Assembly (NCBI GenBank): GCA_963970005.1
Contig: CAXAMN010000001.1
Location: forward strand, 2,210,829 to 2,274,828
Direction: 5' to 3'
DNA from: Durusdinium trenchii
Taxonomy: Eukaryota; Sar; Dinophyceae; Suessiales; Symbiodiniaceae
Length of the DNA stretch: 64,000 nt
The notes below the pieces were generated by a model. That model did not search any database and was not told where the DNA came from. It saw only the letters and a list, made by a program, of their open reading frames with translations. Below are positions 31,700 through 41,428 of the stretch, in pieces; the first letter of the stretch is position 1, and each line of letters opens with the position of its first letter. The position numbers were made by a program, and so were the translations under genes.

Positions 31700-32540
31700 G
31701 TCGAGAATATTGTGTTAGACAGTGACAGATTCTGCAAACTAGTCTAACACGGCCTAACATATGCATGCAATGTCCAAGACTGCAATCGTGAAGTAGAAAG
31801 AATTCCTCTGACTCCGAGGATCAAGCTGAACACGGCATCAGTTCTATCCTCATTCTATCCTCCATCGTTGTGTAAGGGAGTTCATGGCTTTAATCTCAGC
31901 GTTACAGGCTGACGGGTGGACAAGCTCCCACACACCCTGGGACCTGCCCCAATTCGCTCGATCTTCACTCCATGCCCCTAGAAGACCTGCAGACGTCCCA
32001 CTGTATGGGGCTACACAGCTATACATTTGCTAGGGTGCCCCCTGCGAACGCAGGTATAGGGCCCAGGGTAGGGGATGTGGGGATGCCTAGGTCTATCCTG
32101 GGGCCGCTAGAGCTTGAACATTGGATCCATGGAGGGCTCAAGTTTGATTGCAACAGACTATAAACTGTTGACTAGCAAGGGAAACTTTATACTGAAGCCC
32201 GACAAGGGGTTTGCCTCTCAGTTACAGAGAAGGACGGTTAGGGTCGTCCGATCGGTATGGGAGAAGCACATTTGTGTTGTTGTTTGTTGAGTGGAGAACC
32301 AATGTTTGGGAGGGGCATTAGGTAAGAGCAGACCTGGGACGAGATGACTCACAGGACTTACTGTAATGAAAATTGTTGTCGAAGACCACCTGGCTGGCTG
32401 CAAGTGCTGTTGTAAGTGTTGTCTTCAACCCAAGCACACTGAGATGCTCCAACAAAGATACAATCGCCGGCTTGAGCAGTGAAATTGACTCAGAACTGGT
32501 GTTCGTTGTCGAATTCAAGACAATGAAACCGGAATTGCTC
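31700..32540. other. exon-poor; ATAGG/CCTA-type repeat tracts
   Basis: No convincing exon. 32035-32110 is rich in TAGG/CCTA words (AGGGTAGGGGATG, CTAGGTCTATCCTGGGG) and resembles 33140-33300, which has GGATAGGCCCATCCTAGG. Both may be one low-complexity family flanking the LRR relic. Confidence 0.45.
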
Positions 32541-32541
32541 C

Positions 32542-33135
32542 CATGGCGTTCGTCAGCTATGACACCTTGGCTAAGTTGATTATCGCAGATTCGGTGACCG
32601 ACGTTGGAGCCTTTTGCATGTCGCAGTTGCAGCCCTTTGGTGAGCTTGACAATCCCGGACTCGTTGACTGACCCACATTGGGGCGTACGCCTTTGAAGGT
32701 TGCAGCTCGTTGGCGAGCTTGACCATCTCCAACTCCGTGACCGAAATTACATGAAATTACTAGCGCCTTTGAAAATTCCAGCTCTTTGGTGAGCTTGACT
32801 GTACCGGACCTGGTGACTCACATTGATTCTTTTACTTTTCGCAGTTGCAGCTCTTTGGCGAGCCTGACTGACCATCCAAAACTCAGTGACCGACATTGAG
32901 AATTGTGCCTTTCAGAATTGAAAGTCTTTGGTCACCTGACCATTCCGAACTCAGTCACTCACATTGGGCATGGTGCTTTCCAATATTGCAACTCTGTGGC
33001 AAGCTTAGCTTAACCATCCCAGACTCAGTGCTTCACATTGGGGCCCAAGCTTNNNNNNNNNNTTCACATTGGGGCCCAAGCTTCTGTAGCTTGACCATCC
33101 CAGACTCAGGCTCAGTGACTCACATTGAATATGAT
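32542..33135 (+). pseudogene. decayed BspA-type leucine-rich-repeat array
   Basis: Successive 23-residue units of the LRR_5/BspA pattern can be read across shifting frames: LAKLIIADSVTDVGAF, LVSLTIPDSLT, HIGAYAFEGCSSLASLTIS, NSVTEI, LVSLTVPDLVTHI, LTIPNSVTHIGHGAFQYC, LTIPDSVLHIG. The unit consensus is AFxxCSSLxSLTIPDSVTxIG. At least seven units are present, with frameshifts and stops between them. In this family such arrays form surface or interaction solenoids; here it is broken. A 10-N gap interrupts it. Confidence 0.85.
33053..33062. other. assembly gap of 10 N
   Basis: Both sides carry the same 21-bp sequence beginning TTCACATTGGGGCCC and ending AAGCTT. The gap is therefore either a collapsed tandem LRR unit or an overlap not merged by the assembler. 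Confidence 0.95.
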
Positions 33136-33451
33136 ATGCCCGACGATAGACCCTATCCTACCTTGATCACAAATCCCATCCTAGCCCGAAGGTAGGCTGC
33201 AGGATAGGCCCATCCTAGGGCTACGGACTGCCTAGGCTTGCCCGAGCCAGGTCCTATTCAAATAACCGACCTAAACCATAGATAGGCCTGGCCTATATGT
33301 TTAAGACCACACTTAACATCCCAAACTTCCAAGCCTTGGAACCTGAACAGTGGAGGAAGGACACTGAGGACGCTCGTGCTCCCATCAAATCACCTCACAA
33401 AGTGATGAAACTACAGCGGCCAGGTGGCTACACCGGTGGCTACACCTGAAG

Positions 33452-33630
33452 CTTCCACGCAGTCACGGTCGACAGGTGGCTCGACCATGGGCGGATCATG
33501 CCACGGGGAGGCCCCTTCCGTGTTGGTCACAAGCTTTGCCAAGTCCGAGGCGCCAGCGCTCCCGTGCCCGGCGCTCCCGTGCCCTTGCGAGTGCTTCTGC
33601 CCAAAAAGCAGTTGGACTTCTTGATGCCAG
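33452..33630 (+). CDS. strong internal exon
   Basis: Ends at ATGCCAG|GTGAGG, a consensus donor. The frame reads FHAVTVDRWLDHGRIMPRGG, PFRVGHKLCQVRGASAPVPG, APVPLRVLLPKKQLDFLMP, with strong third-position GC. The start is either 33452 (after TGAAG) or 33463 (after CACGCAG). Two other plus frames are open but weaker. Family unknown. Confidence 0.75.
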
Positions 33631-34100
33631 GTGAGGGTGGGCGTTGCGGTCTTCCTTGTTTCGGTTTCGGCTAGCTCCTTGAAAGGACGATCGGGGCCTT
33701 GAAAGGACGCCTTGGCTCGTTGAAGAGGAACCTGGCGGTTAAACTGGTAGAAGGAGCATGCAGGAGGATTCCCTCAGTCTGCTCACATCCCTGGTGTAGG
33801 CAAGCGCCATTATCGGTGACATTAGAAACGACGTGGGCGTTGGTTTGAAGAAATATTCTAAAGTATTGCAATTTGGAGGGCAGTGACGGGTATATTCTTG
33901 GCTGGATAATATGTGTCCTATGTGATTTTACTTGCGTGGTTTGTATGTTTGTTATATTCTGGGCTTTGCTTTTGTTGTAGTTTGTGGTGGTTTTTGGTGG
34001 CTTCTGTGGCTTTTGGTTCCTGTGGTTTTTGGCTTCTGGCTTCTGTCGCTTTCGACTCCTAGGGACTTTGGCCTTTGGCCTATTTGGTTGAAGACTTGGG

Positions 34101-34488
34101 GTGCTCCAAAGTGGAAGTCAGGATCAGGAAGAGCAGCATACTCCATACGGTCCGTCATTCTTCCATTGCTTTCTTTTTCCCATTCGGACGATGCTTCAAT
34201 TTCTCCCATTTCGAGCCGTTCCGTTGAGTCACACGAGTCAGACTGAAGAGGATTTGGCACCTGTAGGAAATGAGGGAAGGGATCATGATCCTAATAAGGA
34301 ATCTGTTGTGGGGGTGGAGTCATTTCTTGATTCTCTAGGAGTTGCGTCAGGTGCTGCAAGGAAGCTCGAAGCACTTCATGAGCATTGAACCAAAAAAACA
34401 TCATCGACACCTACATCATTCAGCTGCATCACCGATGGGGTCGACCTATGTCTCCAATTCCCTCTATTGAACTCAAAACGCGTTGAAG
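34101..34488 (+). pseudogene. decayed AT3-biased coding segment
   Basis: The frame contains TEEDLAPVGNEGRDHDPNKE, SVVGVESFLDSLGVASGAAR, KLEALHEH, then TGA, then continues to CLQFPLLNSKRVE at a consensus AAG|GTATGT. Codons are A/T-ending, unlike the GC3-rich exons nearby. It begins the run of decayed frames that extends to 36.6 kb. Confidence 0.5.
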
Positions 34489-35136
34489 GTATGTCCGGCG
34501 CTCCCATGTTTGTTGAAGTTTGGCAACACTTATATAGTGTTCACGTTCGATGTGTTCTTGCTGAGGGGTGTTCCTTCATACTCGTTGGGTCAAGAACATC
34601 CTTCACTTCAACTCCGCGACCGCTTTCAGCGCCCAGATCATTTCGCTGCGGTGGCCCGACACTGCTCAGTGCAATTGGATGTGGAGATGCAGGAGCGTCA
34701 GGCGTGGATGTTCGGAGCTTTGAGGGAGGTGATGGGAGAATCGATCAAGATGGTCGAGGCCTAGGGGTATGTGACATGGGGGACACCTGCGGCCCGGGTT
34801 GATCGTGGATCTGGTTGTTTTACCAAGGCGTTGAACTGGGGCCCAGCTACTTTTAATGAAGTAACTATACCCTTTAAAAGTTTGGACTTGATTTGGCTGG
34901 CTAGAAGGCTTAATATACTAAGCCTTACTCAGCAAGCTTGCCTGCAAGAGGAGATAGGAGAAGTTCAATGAGTAAACATCTTACTGTGGGCTGGGAGGAG
35001 TTTCACTGAGGGCTACGCTGTTTTGATTCGGGCTCATGTGAAAGATTTTGAAGCTTGCTCAGATGGAACCTTGGCTTTAACTGATACCTCGGATCACAGC
35101 ACCTGGACAACAAATCCATACGTGAGTCCCTTGTGA
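34483..35136 (+). pseudogene. decayed 218-codon frame with two internal stops
   Basis: One frame holds protein-like sequence throughout: FQRPDHFAAVARHCSVQLDV, MQERQAWMFGALREVMGESI, (TAG), LNWGPATFNEVTIPFKSLDL, (TGA), EGYAVLIRAHVKDFEACSDG, ending TGA. Codons are A/T-ending. It looks like an old mobile-element or retrocopy polyprotein; no catalytic motif is recognised. Confidence 0.5.
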
Positions 35137-35300
35137 GAGAACACCTGATTTTACGGAATGAGAATGAGCTTAGTTTCTGACTCAAGGCCCGATAGGTTGT
35201 GATGACAGGCAGATTACAGCATGTAACAATACCTGGCTTCGAGTGTCAGCCACTGTGGATCTGAGAGTGATGGTCATCCAGATCCATAAGTACGTTTCAT

Positions 35301-35740
35301 TGAGCACAGTACCTCACATTTCCCCATCGTAAGCGCATGGGATGTGATTCGCCAGGTGCTCCTCTCAGGTGGCCTGGTTGAAATAGCAACTGGGCAGCAG
35401 AGCAACCCAAAACACACCTGAAGCGACCCCGCACTCCAACTGATGCTCCATTCGTGCCAAGATGTTTGCCCATGTTTGGCAGAATCAACACCTGTCGAAA
35501 ACCGTCTTGGAGTGAAGCAAAGCGCAGCAGTTTGAGGCGATGGCGGTTCTACAACTGCAAATGAGAGCAGCGCAATGTCCGAATTAAAAGAAGGTACACC
35601 TCAGATTGCTGCTTTAGAAATAGGTACTACAATGTCAGTGTATCTAGCTGTATAGGTTTCCCCGGAGTAGATAGAACATGTAAGCAAAACAGGCAATTCA
35701 CAATATTATTAAGTATGTCGTGATTTAAATGTGCGGAAGT
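35301..35740 (+). pseudogene. continuation of decayed coding, shifted frame
   Basis: Frame starting at a TGA: QYLTFPHRKRMGCDSPGAPL, KTHLKRPRTPTDAPFVPRCL, PMFGRINTCRKPSWSEAKRS, VSVSSCIGFPGVDRTCKQNR. In-frame stops are TGA only until a TAA at the end. A minus frame of 64 codons (35297-35491) overlaps the first part, so the assignment is tentative. Confidence 0.35.
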
Positions 35741-36592
35741 CTAAGGTATCATACCGTGGGACTGGGTTGTTTGATCTCAGAACTTTCCTTCTGAAGAAGA
35801 CCTTCGAGCATACTAAGACTAGCAGTGGTCACTGGAATGGTCAAGGGCATCTGTCTTCAGATTCAGTGGGGTGAATCTGCTCAGAAAGATACCATTGTTG
35901 CATGGATGGGCTATGATATGCAATCACAGCATTTTTGGGTGGCAAGAGCCTCAATAGATCTCAAAAGGCAATGTTGTTGTTTTTGTTTGTTCAAAGCTTG
36001 CTTTGATGATCGTGTTGATAGACCGGATTTCAAAGCACCTGGCATAGACCAGAGCAATGCATGGCAGTGAACAGGACCGTTTTGGCCCGAATGGGAGCGT
36101 TGGTTCCCCGAAATGCATCGCCCCGGAAGGATCTGGTTGATGGACTTCCAATGGACTTGGTGTGAGCGGAAACAGAACAAAAGATGAATAATCATTTCAA
36201 GAGGTTCCCCCCTTGCTGTGATAGACCTAGTTATGGGGCGCAGGCTTTTCTCCGTGCGAGTCCATGCGAAGGAGTATCATGATGAATTATATATGAATTG
36301 CTGTGTTCAAAACTGAATAGTACCCCTTGGTTGTTGCTCATCCGAAAGGGTTGATTATACGCTGTTTAGACCCAACACAATCCAACACCGGGAGCGGAGC
36401 AATGCAAATTCATCTGAAGCCATTGGTTCCGCAGGACATGAGATGTTCATTGAACAAATCATTGAAGAAACAGCCTGGCCTGCAGTATCATTTTTTCTAA
36501 ACGCTGTTTGACTGACCTGGCAGCGTTGGAATTGCCGCAGCCTGGCACTTGAGAGGACACCATTGTCTGACGAACTGGGCCGACACGATTGA
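35732..36592 (+). pseudogene. 287-codon decayed frame with TGA-only interruptions
   Basis: Same frame throughout: QIQWGESAQKDTIVAWMGYD, MQSQHFWVARASIDLKRQ, WPEWERWFPEMHRPGRIWLM, LAVIDLVMGRRLFSVRVHAK, EMFIEQIIEETAWPAVSFFL, NCRSLALERTPLSDELGRHD. Six TGA and no TAA or TAG occur in frame, while other frames carry all three. I read this as one ancestral protein, decayed. Codons are A/T-ending. Family not recognised. Confidence 0.55.
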
Positions 36593-36642
36593 ACTGTCTG
36601 AGAGATTTTGATTGTGTCAGACAATCAAAGAGCTATGATTGT

Positions 36643-36675
36643 ATCACTGTGATATTGTCAGACAATCACAGTGAT
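36643..36675. repeat. imperfect hairpin
   Basis: ATCACTGTGA (36643-36652) pairs with TCACAGTGAT (36666-36675). Inside, TTGT pairs with ACAA around a CAG loop, with a TA bulge. The surrounding 100 bp repeats ATTGT(A/G)TCA words. Confidence 0.85.
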
Positions 36676-36880
36676 ATGTTGATTGTATCACTGCATCACT
36701 ATCATCTAAGAGCTTTGGGTCGTAAAGCAAGGACGGCAGTGGAAGTCAGTTGCCATTGAAAAGTTTCATTTACACTTCACCCAGGTTGTGCAGAAACCAA
36801 GCACTTGTCATGTCTCCCAACCGGCACACGCAGTTGATACCTTCCTTGGTTTTCATCCTTTTTTGTTTCGATGCCGAGCA

Positions 36881-37048
36881 TGGCGCTTGGAAACCAGTGG
36901 AACTGGCACCGCCCTTCGTCGCGAGCCGTCCGCCCGGTGACGTTGGCGATCCTGGCGATCCTAGCACCCGCTTGGGTCGGAGGCGGCCGGTGTTCACCAG
37001 ACCGGGGCACCGTGGGTCGGAGTGCGGATGCAGCATATGGGCCCTGAG
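36881..37048 (+). CDS. 55-codon frame with signal-anchor-like stretch
   Basis: ATG frame: MALGNQWNWHRPSSRAVRPV, TLAILAILAPAWVGGGRCSP, then DRGTVGRS to TGA. A basic N-terminus followed by LAILAILAPAW looks like a signal peptide or anchor. Third-position GC is high, but two other readings (plus ELAPPFVASRPPGDVGD; minus GRTARDEGRCQFHWFPSAML) are nearly as good. Confidence 0.4.
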
Positions 37049-37504
37049 GATCTGGGGATCCTTTGAGGAATCTGACATGTTCTTAGGTTCATTATGTTCT
37101 TGCCTACCACTACTACTAGGGAACAAGTATATATATATAGATGTATTTATATGTAAGTAATATGTAAGTATAGTATTATAGTATAGAAGATACTAGCTCT
37201 TATCAGACATCCAGATCAGAACAATGTTGCAGACCTAGGAATGCATCAAATTGCCTCACCTGGATGTTCTTGGACGTTGTGAGATCATGGTGTAGCCATA
37301 TGTCGCTTGCAATAATATCTCGTACAACTCACGTGATGGACTCACAGTTGATCTTCCGACTAGTGCCAGCCGAAATGAATAATTACACCCATCAAAGATG
37401 CAACATCCAATCAGAGTACTTGTGGTCAAACCTCGCATGCTCACTAGGGATTACTTGGTGAGTCTGGTTCAGTGCATCTTGCTTGTTCAAACCTGAATCA
37501 ACAT

Positions 37505-37633
37505 GAATCCAATTCCTTGAGAAATCGCACCGGCAACACGCCCGGCACCATGTGCCAGGCCTGCCACGGCCACGTACCAGGCACGGTCACGGACCACGGA
37601 CTCTGCCTCCCGATGGCAAACCCGGCGTTCTGA
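37505..37633 (+). CDS. candidate exon, Cys/His-rich
   Basis: The frame RNRTGNTPGTMCQACHGHVP, GTVTDHGLCLPMANPAF runs to TGA; about 90 percent of codons end in G/C. A donor at GGCCAC|GTACCA (about 37573) would give phase 0 for the next exon. CQACHGH is a CxxCH-type motif but too isolated to call heme or zinc binding. Confidence 0.55.
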   Translation, partial: ESNSLRNRTGNTPGTMCQACHGHVPGTVTDHGLCLPMANPAF

Positions 37634-37669
37634 CCGCCGCGGCGCCGCCCAAGGCTGGCACTGAAGGGT

Positions 37670-37873
37670 GCCACGGTGGATGTGCCGCCGCCGCCCACCG
37701 AAGTGGGGGAAGGAGGTGCGCGACGCATCGCGGCGTCCGCGACGCGTCGCGATGGGATGATGGGAGTCACCGGAATCCAAGGGGAGAATTCGTGGTTCGG
37801 GAAGATCTCAATGGTCGGGCACTACAAGCAAGGACGCTACAAGTGGAGAAGCTTGGGCAGCTGGGGTCGTTGA
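37670..37873 (+). CDS. candidate exon, possibly terminal
   Basis: After GGCACTGAAG|G the frame reads GATVDVPPPPTEVGEGGARR, IAASATRRDGMMGVTGIQGE, NSWFGKISMVGHYKQGRYKW, RSLGSWGR, TGA. Codon bias is very strong. The minus strand is open in two frames (AWYVAVAGLAHGAGRVAGAI and others), so strand rests on codon bias. No family recognised. Confidence 0.65.
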   Translation, partial: ATVDVPPPPTEVGEGGARRIAASATRRDGMMGVTGIQGENSWFGKISMVGHYKQGRYKWRSLGSWGR

Positions 37874-37921
37874 GAGTCTTTTCTTTCCAAATGTTCCTTA
37901 ATAGGGCATAATAGAGCTCCT

Positions 37922-38113
37922 TTGGCGGAAGACTGCCATGGTCCCGCAGTTTGCTTATGTGGCCCGTCCAGCCAATTGCCCATGGCTGTTGACATTTTGC
38001 TCTCCTCCTGCTACAAAGAATGTGTGTTGCCTTTGTACAGCTCACAGCAGTTGCGCTGGCCGTTGCACTCAGCGAGTGCGCAAGGCATCACATTGGAGGG
38101 CTTTGCCTTGTAG
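37922..38113 (+). CDS. candidate exon
   Basis: The frame DCHGPAVCLCGPSSQLPMAV, DILLSSCYKECVLPLYSSQQ, LRWPLHSASAQGITLEGFAL ends at TAG. Cys-rich with good third-position GC. Splice boundaries are not obvious. Confidence 0.55.
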   Translation: MAEDCHGPAVCLCGPSSQLPMAVDILLSSCYKECVLPLYSSQQLRWPLHSASAQGITLEGFAL

Positions 38114-38419
38114 AGGGAGGGGAGGTTGCAGTCCTTGGAAAGATTGGAAAGATGTGGAAAGCTTGGCACGCTTTTGATTTGTAAGATGCACAATGGCTGC
38201 AGCAGAGTCCATTTCAGACTTTCAGTTTTGGGGGATACTGTCCGGTACTGGGTCGGTATATAATACGTCTAGCTACGATCAGAATTACCAGATTAAGAGA
38301 TCCTTGGAACCGCAGAACCGCATTAAAAACTATTCCCGACCCATTTGCAGCGGCATGTAAAACATAGCGAGATTGACCAGATTAGCGCTGGGTGTGCCAA
38401 AAGGATAGGGGGACCCCCA

Positions 38420-38522
38420 ACATATATATAATACAAAATTGTATATATATATATTATATATAAACACAATATTATGTATATAGAGAGAGACTGGACAGTA
38501 ATAATATATATATATGTGTGTG
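38420..38522. repeat. TA/ATAT-rich tract
   Basis: Interrupted TATATA and TAATAATATA runs in a 100-bp AT-only block, immediately upstream of the exon at 38569. Confidence 0.85.
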
Positions 38523-38568
38523 TTGTAGTCCCTGGCAGTGAGAGTCACTTGTGGTATTTCCACGGCAG

Positions 38569-38796
38569 GTGGTGGTGAAGAGTATGAGATACGATTCGTG
38601 GACAACCAGGCCAGGCTCTCGAGCTGCTACGGCCCCCATCATGGGTGACCGGGTTAGTAGTGCGTGGGTCAATGGGGAGGACAGTGATCTTCCTCGTCCA
38701 TCGATCCTAGGCTTTGAGTTCTACGACTTTTCAAGCTGTGGAAAGCATCCATCCAATCCGTATTGCTTAGGCGTGCTTATGCCAATGAAGGGGTAA
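38569..38796 (+). CDS. terminal exon, stop TAA
   Basis: Acceptor GTGGTATTTCCACGGCAG|G, then 75 codons: VVVKSMRYDSWTTRPGSRAA, TAPIMGDRVSSAWVNGEDSD, LPRPSILGFEFYDFSSCGKH, PSNPYCLGVLMPMKG, TAA. Composition is fully protein-like. Function unknown. Confidence 0.7.
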   Translation: MVVKSMRYDSWTTRPGSRAATAPIMGDRVSSAWVNGEDSDLPRPSILGFEFYDFSSCGKHPSNPYCLGVLMPMKG

Positions 38797-39147
38797 TGCA
38801 GCATGTCCTTATCACACCCTTTCTTTGAGTCAGAGTTGTGGCTTGACTGTCGTTGTTTAGTGAGTCTGTGTGTGTGTGTGTTTACATCATTTTGCTGAAA
38901 CTGTTGAGTACGCTGTTTAATGGCCCTGCTTTAGTTCAAAATAACTCAATCATTGATTCATTGCAAAGGCTTTGATCACAACTAATCCAGCATCACCTTG
39001 ATGACAACTAATGCTGCATCACTACCTTGATCACAACGAATCACATCTGGCAGGTCCAGATGCTGGCTGACACATTTGTGTGCTCAGCCGGGTAATTCAA
39101 GTGTGTGTCCAGTCTCAAAGGTCTGAGACTTTTGTTAACCTCCCAAC

Positions 39148-39612
39148 ATGAACGAACTTGACTATCATAAGCTACATCAAGCTACCATGGATACTTGGGG
39201 CGAGGTTTTGACCCACCTGGATCTCGTCGCTATCCAGACGATCTTGTCGCATCCCGCCGTGTTTTGGAATCAGACTGGGTGACCCTGGAATGTGAACCTT
39301 AGCAGAAAAGAGTACTTGGAAGATAGCAGAAGGCTTTCCCAACCCATCCCAGTAAAAACATCTCCAAGCCGCTTGAGGGAAAGGATATCTCAAGGGATGC
39401 CTGTCTTGACCCTGCACATTGACGTCAGGAGAGGGAGCAGATTGCTCAGCAATGGTTGACTTTAGCATCAGAGGAGGAGTCGATCTGGTCCTCGCAGCTG
39501 TCGAAACATGTCAAAAACCGCCACAAGATCCACAAGTACAAGTGCCAACCAATGGATTGGTTGATGAGATGTGCAAAGCCTGTGCCAAGGTATCAACAAA
39601 CGCCTGAATTTG
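39148..39612 (+). pseudogene. decayed frame, TGA stops and one frameshift
   Basis: Frame one: MNELDYHKLHQATMDTWGEV, LTHLDLVAIQTILSHPAVFW, (TGA), NVNLSRKEYLED. Frame two takes over near 39333: ISKPLEGKDISRDACLDPAH, (TGA), REQIAQQWLTLASEEESIWS, SQLSKHVKNRHKIHKYKCQP, MDWLMRCAKPVPRYQQTPEF. An uninterrupted 98-codon minus frame (39172-39468) covers part of it and is the main alternative. Confidence 0.45.
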
Positions 39613-40264
39613 ATGCATGAATGTTCCTAGTGTTTGCTACAACTATGCACAAACTGCAGGAAGATAGAAAGACCCTTGGAACACGAGTAACTAATCAGTT
39701 CTATATGTTCCATTGCGTGCCACTGGTGAATTTTCGTGGGGGCTGCACTTTTGACCTCGGCGATGGACACCGATGGACAGCTAGTTAGAGGAGGGGGAAA
39801 GAGGAACCCTTTCTGCGGCCAAAACAAGCAGGCTCCAGTTTTTGCATTCCTGTAGCTTGTGCATTTCTCCACTGATGATCTCTGTTCTGTACGTTCTGCA
39901 CTCTGTTCCACACGTTCCACACTCCCCCAAAAAGGGTGGCGGGTTCTCCCCAGTTCTTGGTAGCGAGCCGTCAGGAGCGCCAAGTCTTGGAGCAAAAGGT
40001 GGACTTTGGATGACTTTGGGACGTTAAACTTGGATCTCCTTGGGAATCCAGAGTACCTGGTGCTTTCAGTGCCCCCCAATTTTCCAACCAATCAGTTCTC
40101 CTGCATGTTTGCTGTATTTAATATTATTTAATGCTATGGGATTTCCGAGTCTATAGGGAGCAAATGATCATTTATAGGTGTATTTGTGGACGGAATGACT
40201 TATACGTTTGTTATAAGTTATAGTAGAACTTGTAACTCATTCCCCCCCCTCATTCCCTCCACAG

Positions 40265-40343
40265 ATTCACTTGGGCATCGCCTTTGCCCCATGCAGACCA
40301 CCACTGTTTGGGAGCTGCCCCGCCGGCAGACCGTCGCTCGCCC
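40265..40343 (+). CDS. internal exon with strong splice sites
   Basis: Acceptor CCCCCCCTCATTCCCTCCACAG; donor CGCCC|GTGAGT. Both are near-perfect, so a 79-bp exon is likely. The frame is not certain: SLGHRLCPMQTTTVWELPRR and IHLGIAFAPCRPPLFGSCPA are both open. Confidence 0.7.
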
Positions 40344-40676
40344 GTGAGTGGTTTTCCCTTTCGAAGGGACACATCATCAATACAAATCCTGAAAACAAAA
40401 GGAAGACAGCAAACACAAAAAAGCACAACAATACTTGATACAGTACTTGTAGGTAGTTTGATAGGTAGTATAGATGGTTTAAGATTGGAGGGCTAATCCA
40501 AGTCCTTTTTGACGCTCGTTTTGTTTCATTGCGGCTGCAGTGACCATGTGTAGAGCTTCTAGGGTCCGGCAAACTTCTTGGGGGACAAACTAACTCAACC
40601 CTTCCAAAACACGATCCACCAAGCAGGTGGCATTTGACGCTCGTTTTGTTCCATCTTAGTCCACACCCCATACCAG

Positions 40677-40979
40677 GTGAGGGTGAGGGTCTCCGTGCAG
40701 CACAGCGTACGCATGCGCAGCGCCCTTCGTTGCCAGGTGCTTCCTTTTCGTTCCACAGCGTACTTCACGGGGAAGTGCAGCGCTCGGTTTCAGGCATCGT
40801 TATGCAGATTCCGCAGCTTCTTTGGGATGGAATTCATCAAGCCGTTGTTCAATCTGATGGAATTCATCTCGTGCTTGTGGCCAAGGAGCAGGCTTTGTGT
40901 GGCAGCCTTAGCTCTGGGACTCGACCATCCATTGCATCCCACTCGAACATCCATTTGCATCCATCGCCCAGTCAGATGA
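40677..40979 (+). CDS. candidate exon
   Basis: The frame VRVSVQHSVRMRSALRCQVL, PFRSTAYFTGKCSARFQASL, CRFRSFFGMEFIKPLFNLME, FISCLWPRSRLCVAALALGL is G/C-biased and open to TGA. A CCAG|GTGCTT inside could be a donor. A second plus frame (SGIVMQIPQLLWDGIHQAVV) is also long (167 codons) but less biased. Confidence 0.5.
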   Translation: MRVRVSVQHSVRMRSALRCQVLPFRSTAYFTGKCSARFQASLCRFRSFFGMEFIKPLFNLMEFISCLWPRSRLCVAALALGLDHPLHPTRTSICIHRPVR

Positions 40980-41289
40980 TAGATCGATGTCTCAACGGCA
41001 GCAATGCTCAACCGTTTTGTATGTTGCAAGGACTGCCCCCAGTCTGCCTGCGGTCAGAATACACCACCGGTTTCCAGATTTTTCGAGATCAAACCTTCTG
41101 GAGAGAGACTCAATTTGACTGGAGAGTCGAACAATGATTCAAGGCAGAGAGCAGAAAAAAGCACAAAAGGGACAAAACACATGGGAAGCGTTAAAACATG
41201 TTAAAACCACATCATATTGCTTGAAGAGTTTCATGGAGTTCTTAGACCTCTTTGTTTGAACAAAGGGACATTATATATATATATATAGA

Positions 41290-41428
41290 GAGTTTCATGT
41301 GCGTTGCCACCCAAACACCACCCGTTTTGCCCGACGCTGTCCTCCGTCCTCCGACGTCGCTCCGGGCGAACGTGGTGCAGTTGGGCGCCTTCATCGGCGA
41401 CAACTGCCAGGGCCTAGGCCTCACTGAG
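41290..41428 (+). CDS. internal exon
   Basis: The frame FMCVATQTPPVLPDAVLRPP, TSLRANVVQLGAFIGDNCQG, LGLTE ends at ACTGAG|GTGCGG. Codon bias is strong in the last 35 codons. The acceptor is unclear (ATATAGAG at about 41290). Family unknown. Confidence 0.65.

Noticed and set aside
33932..34246. 104-codon hydrophobic frame (GGFWWLLWLLVPVV)
   Set aside because: Produced by a low-complexity TTTGGTGGCTTCTG tract rather than a real membrane protein.
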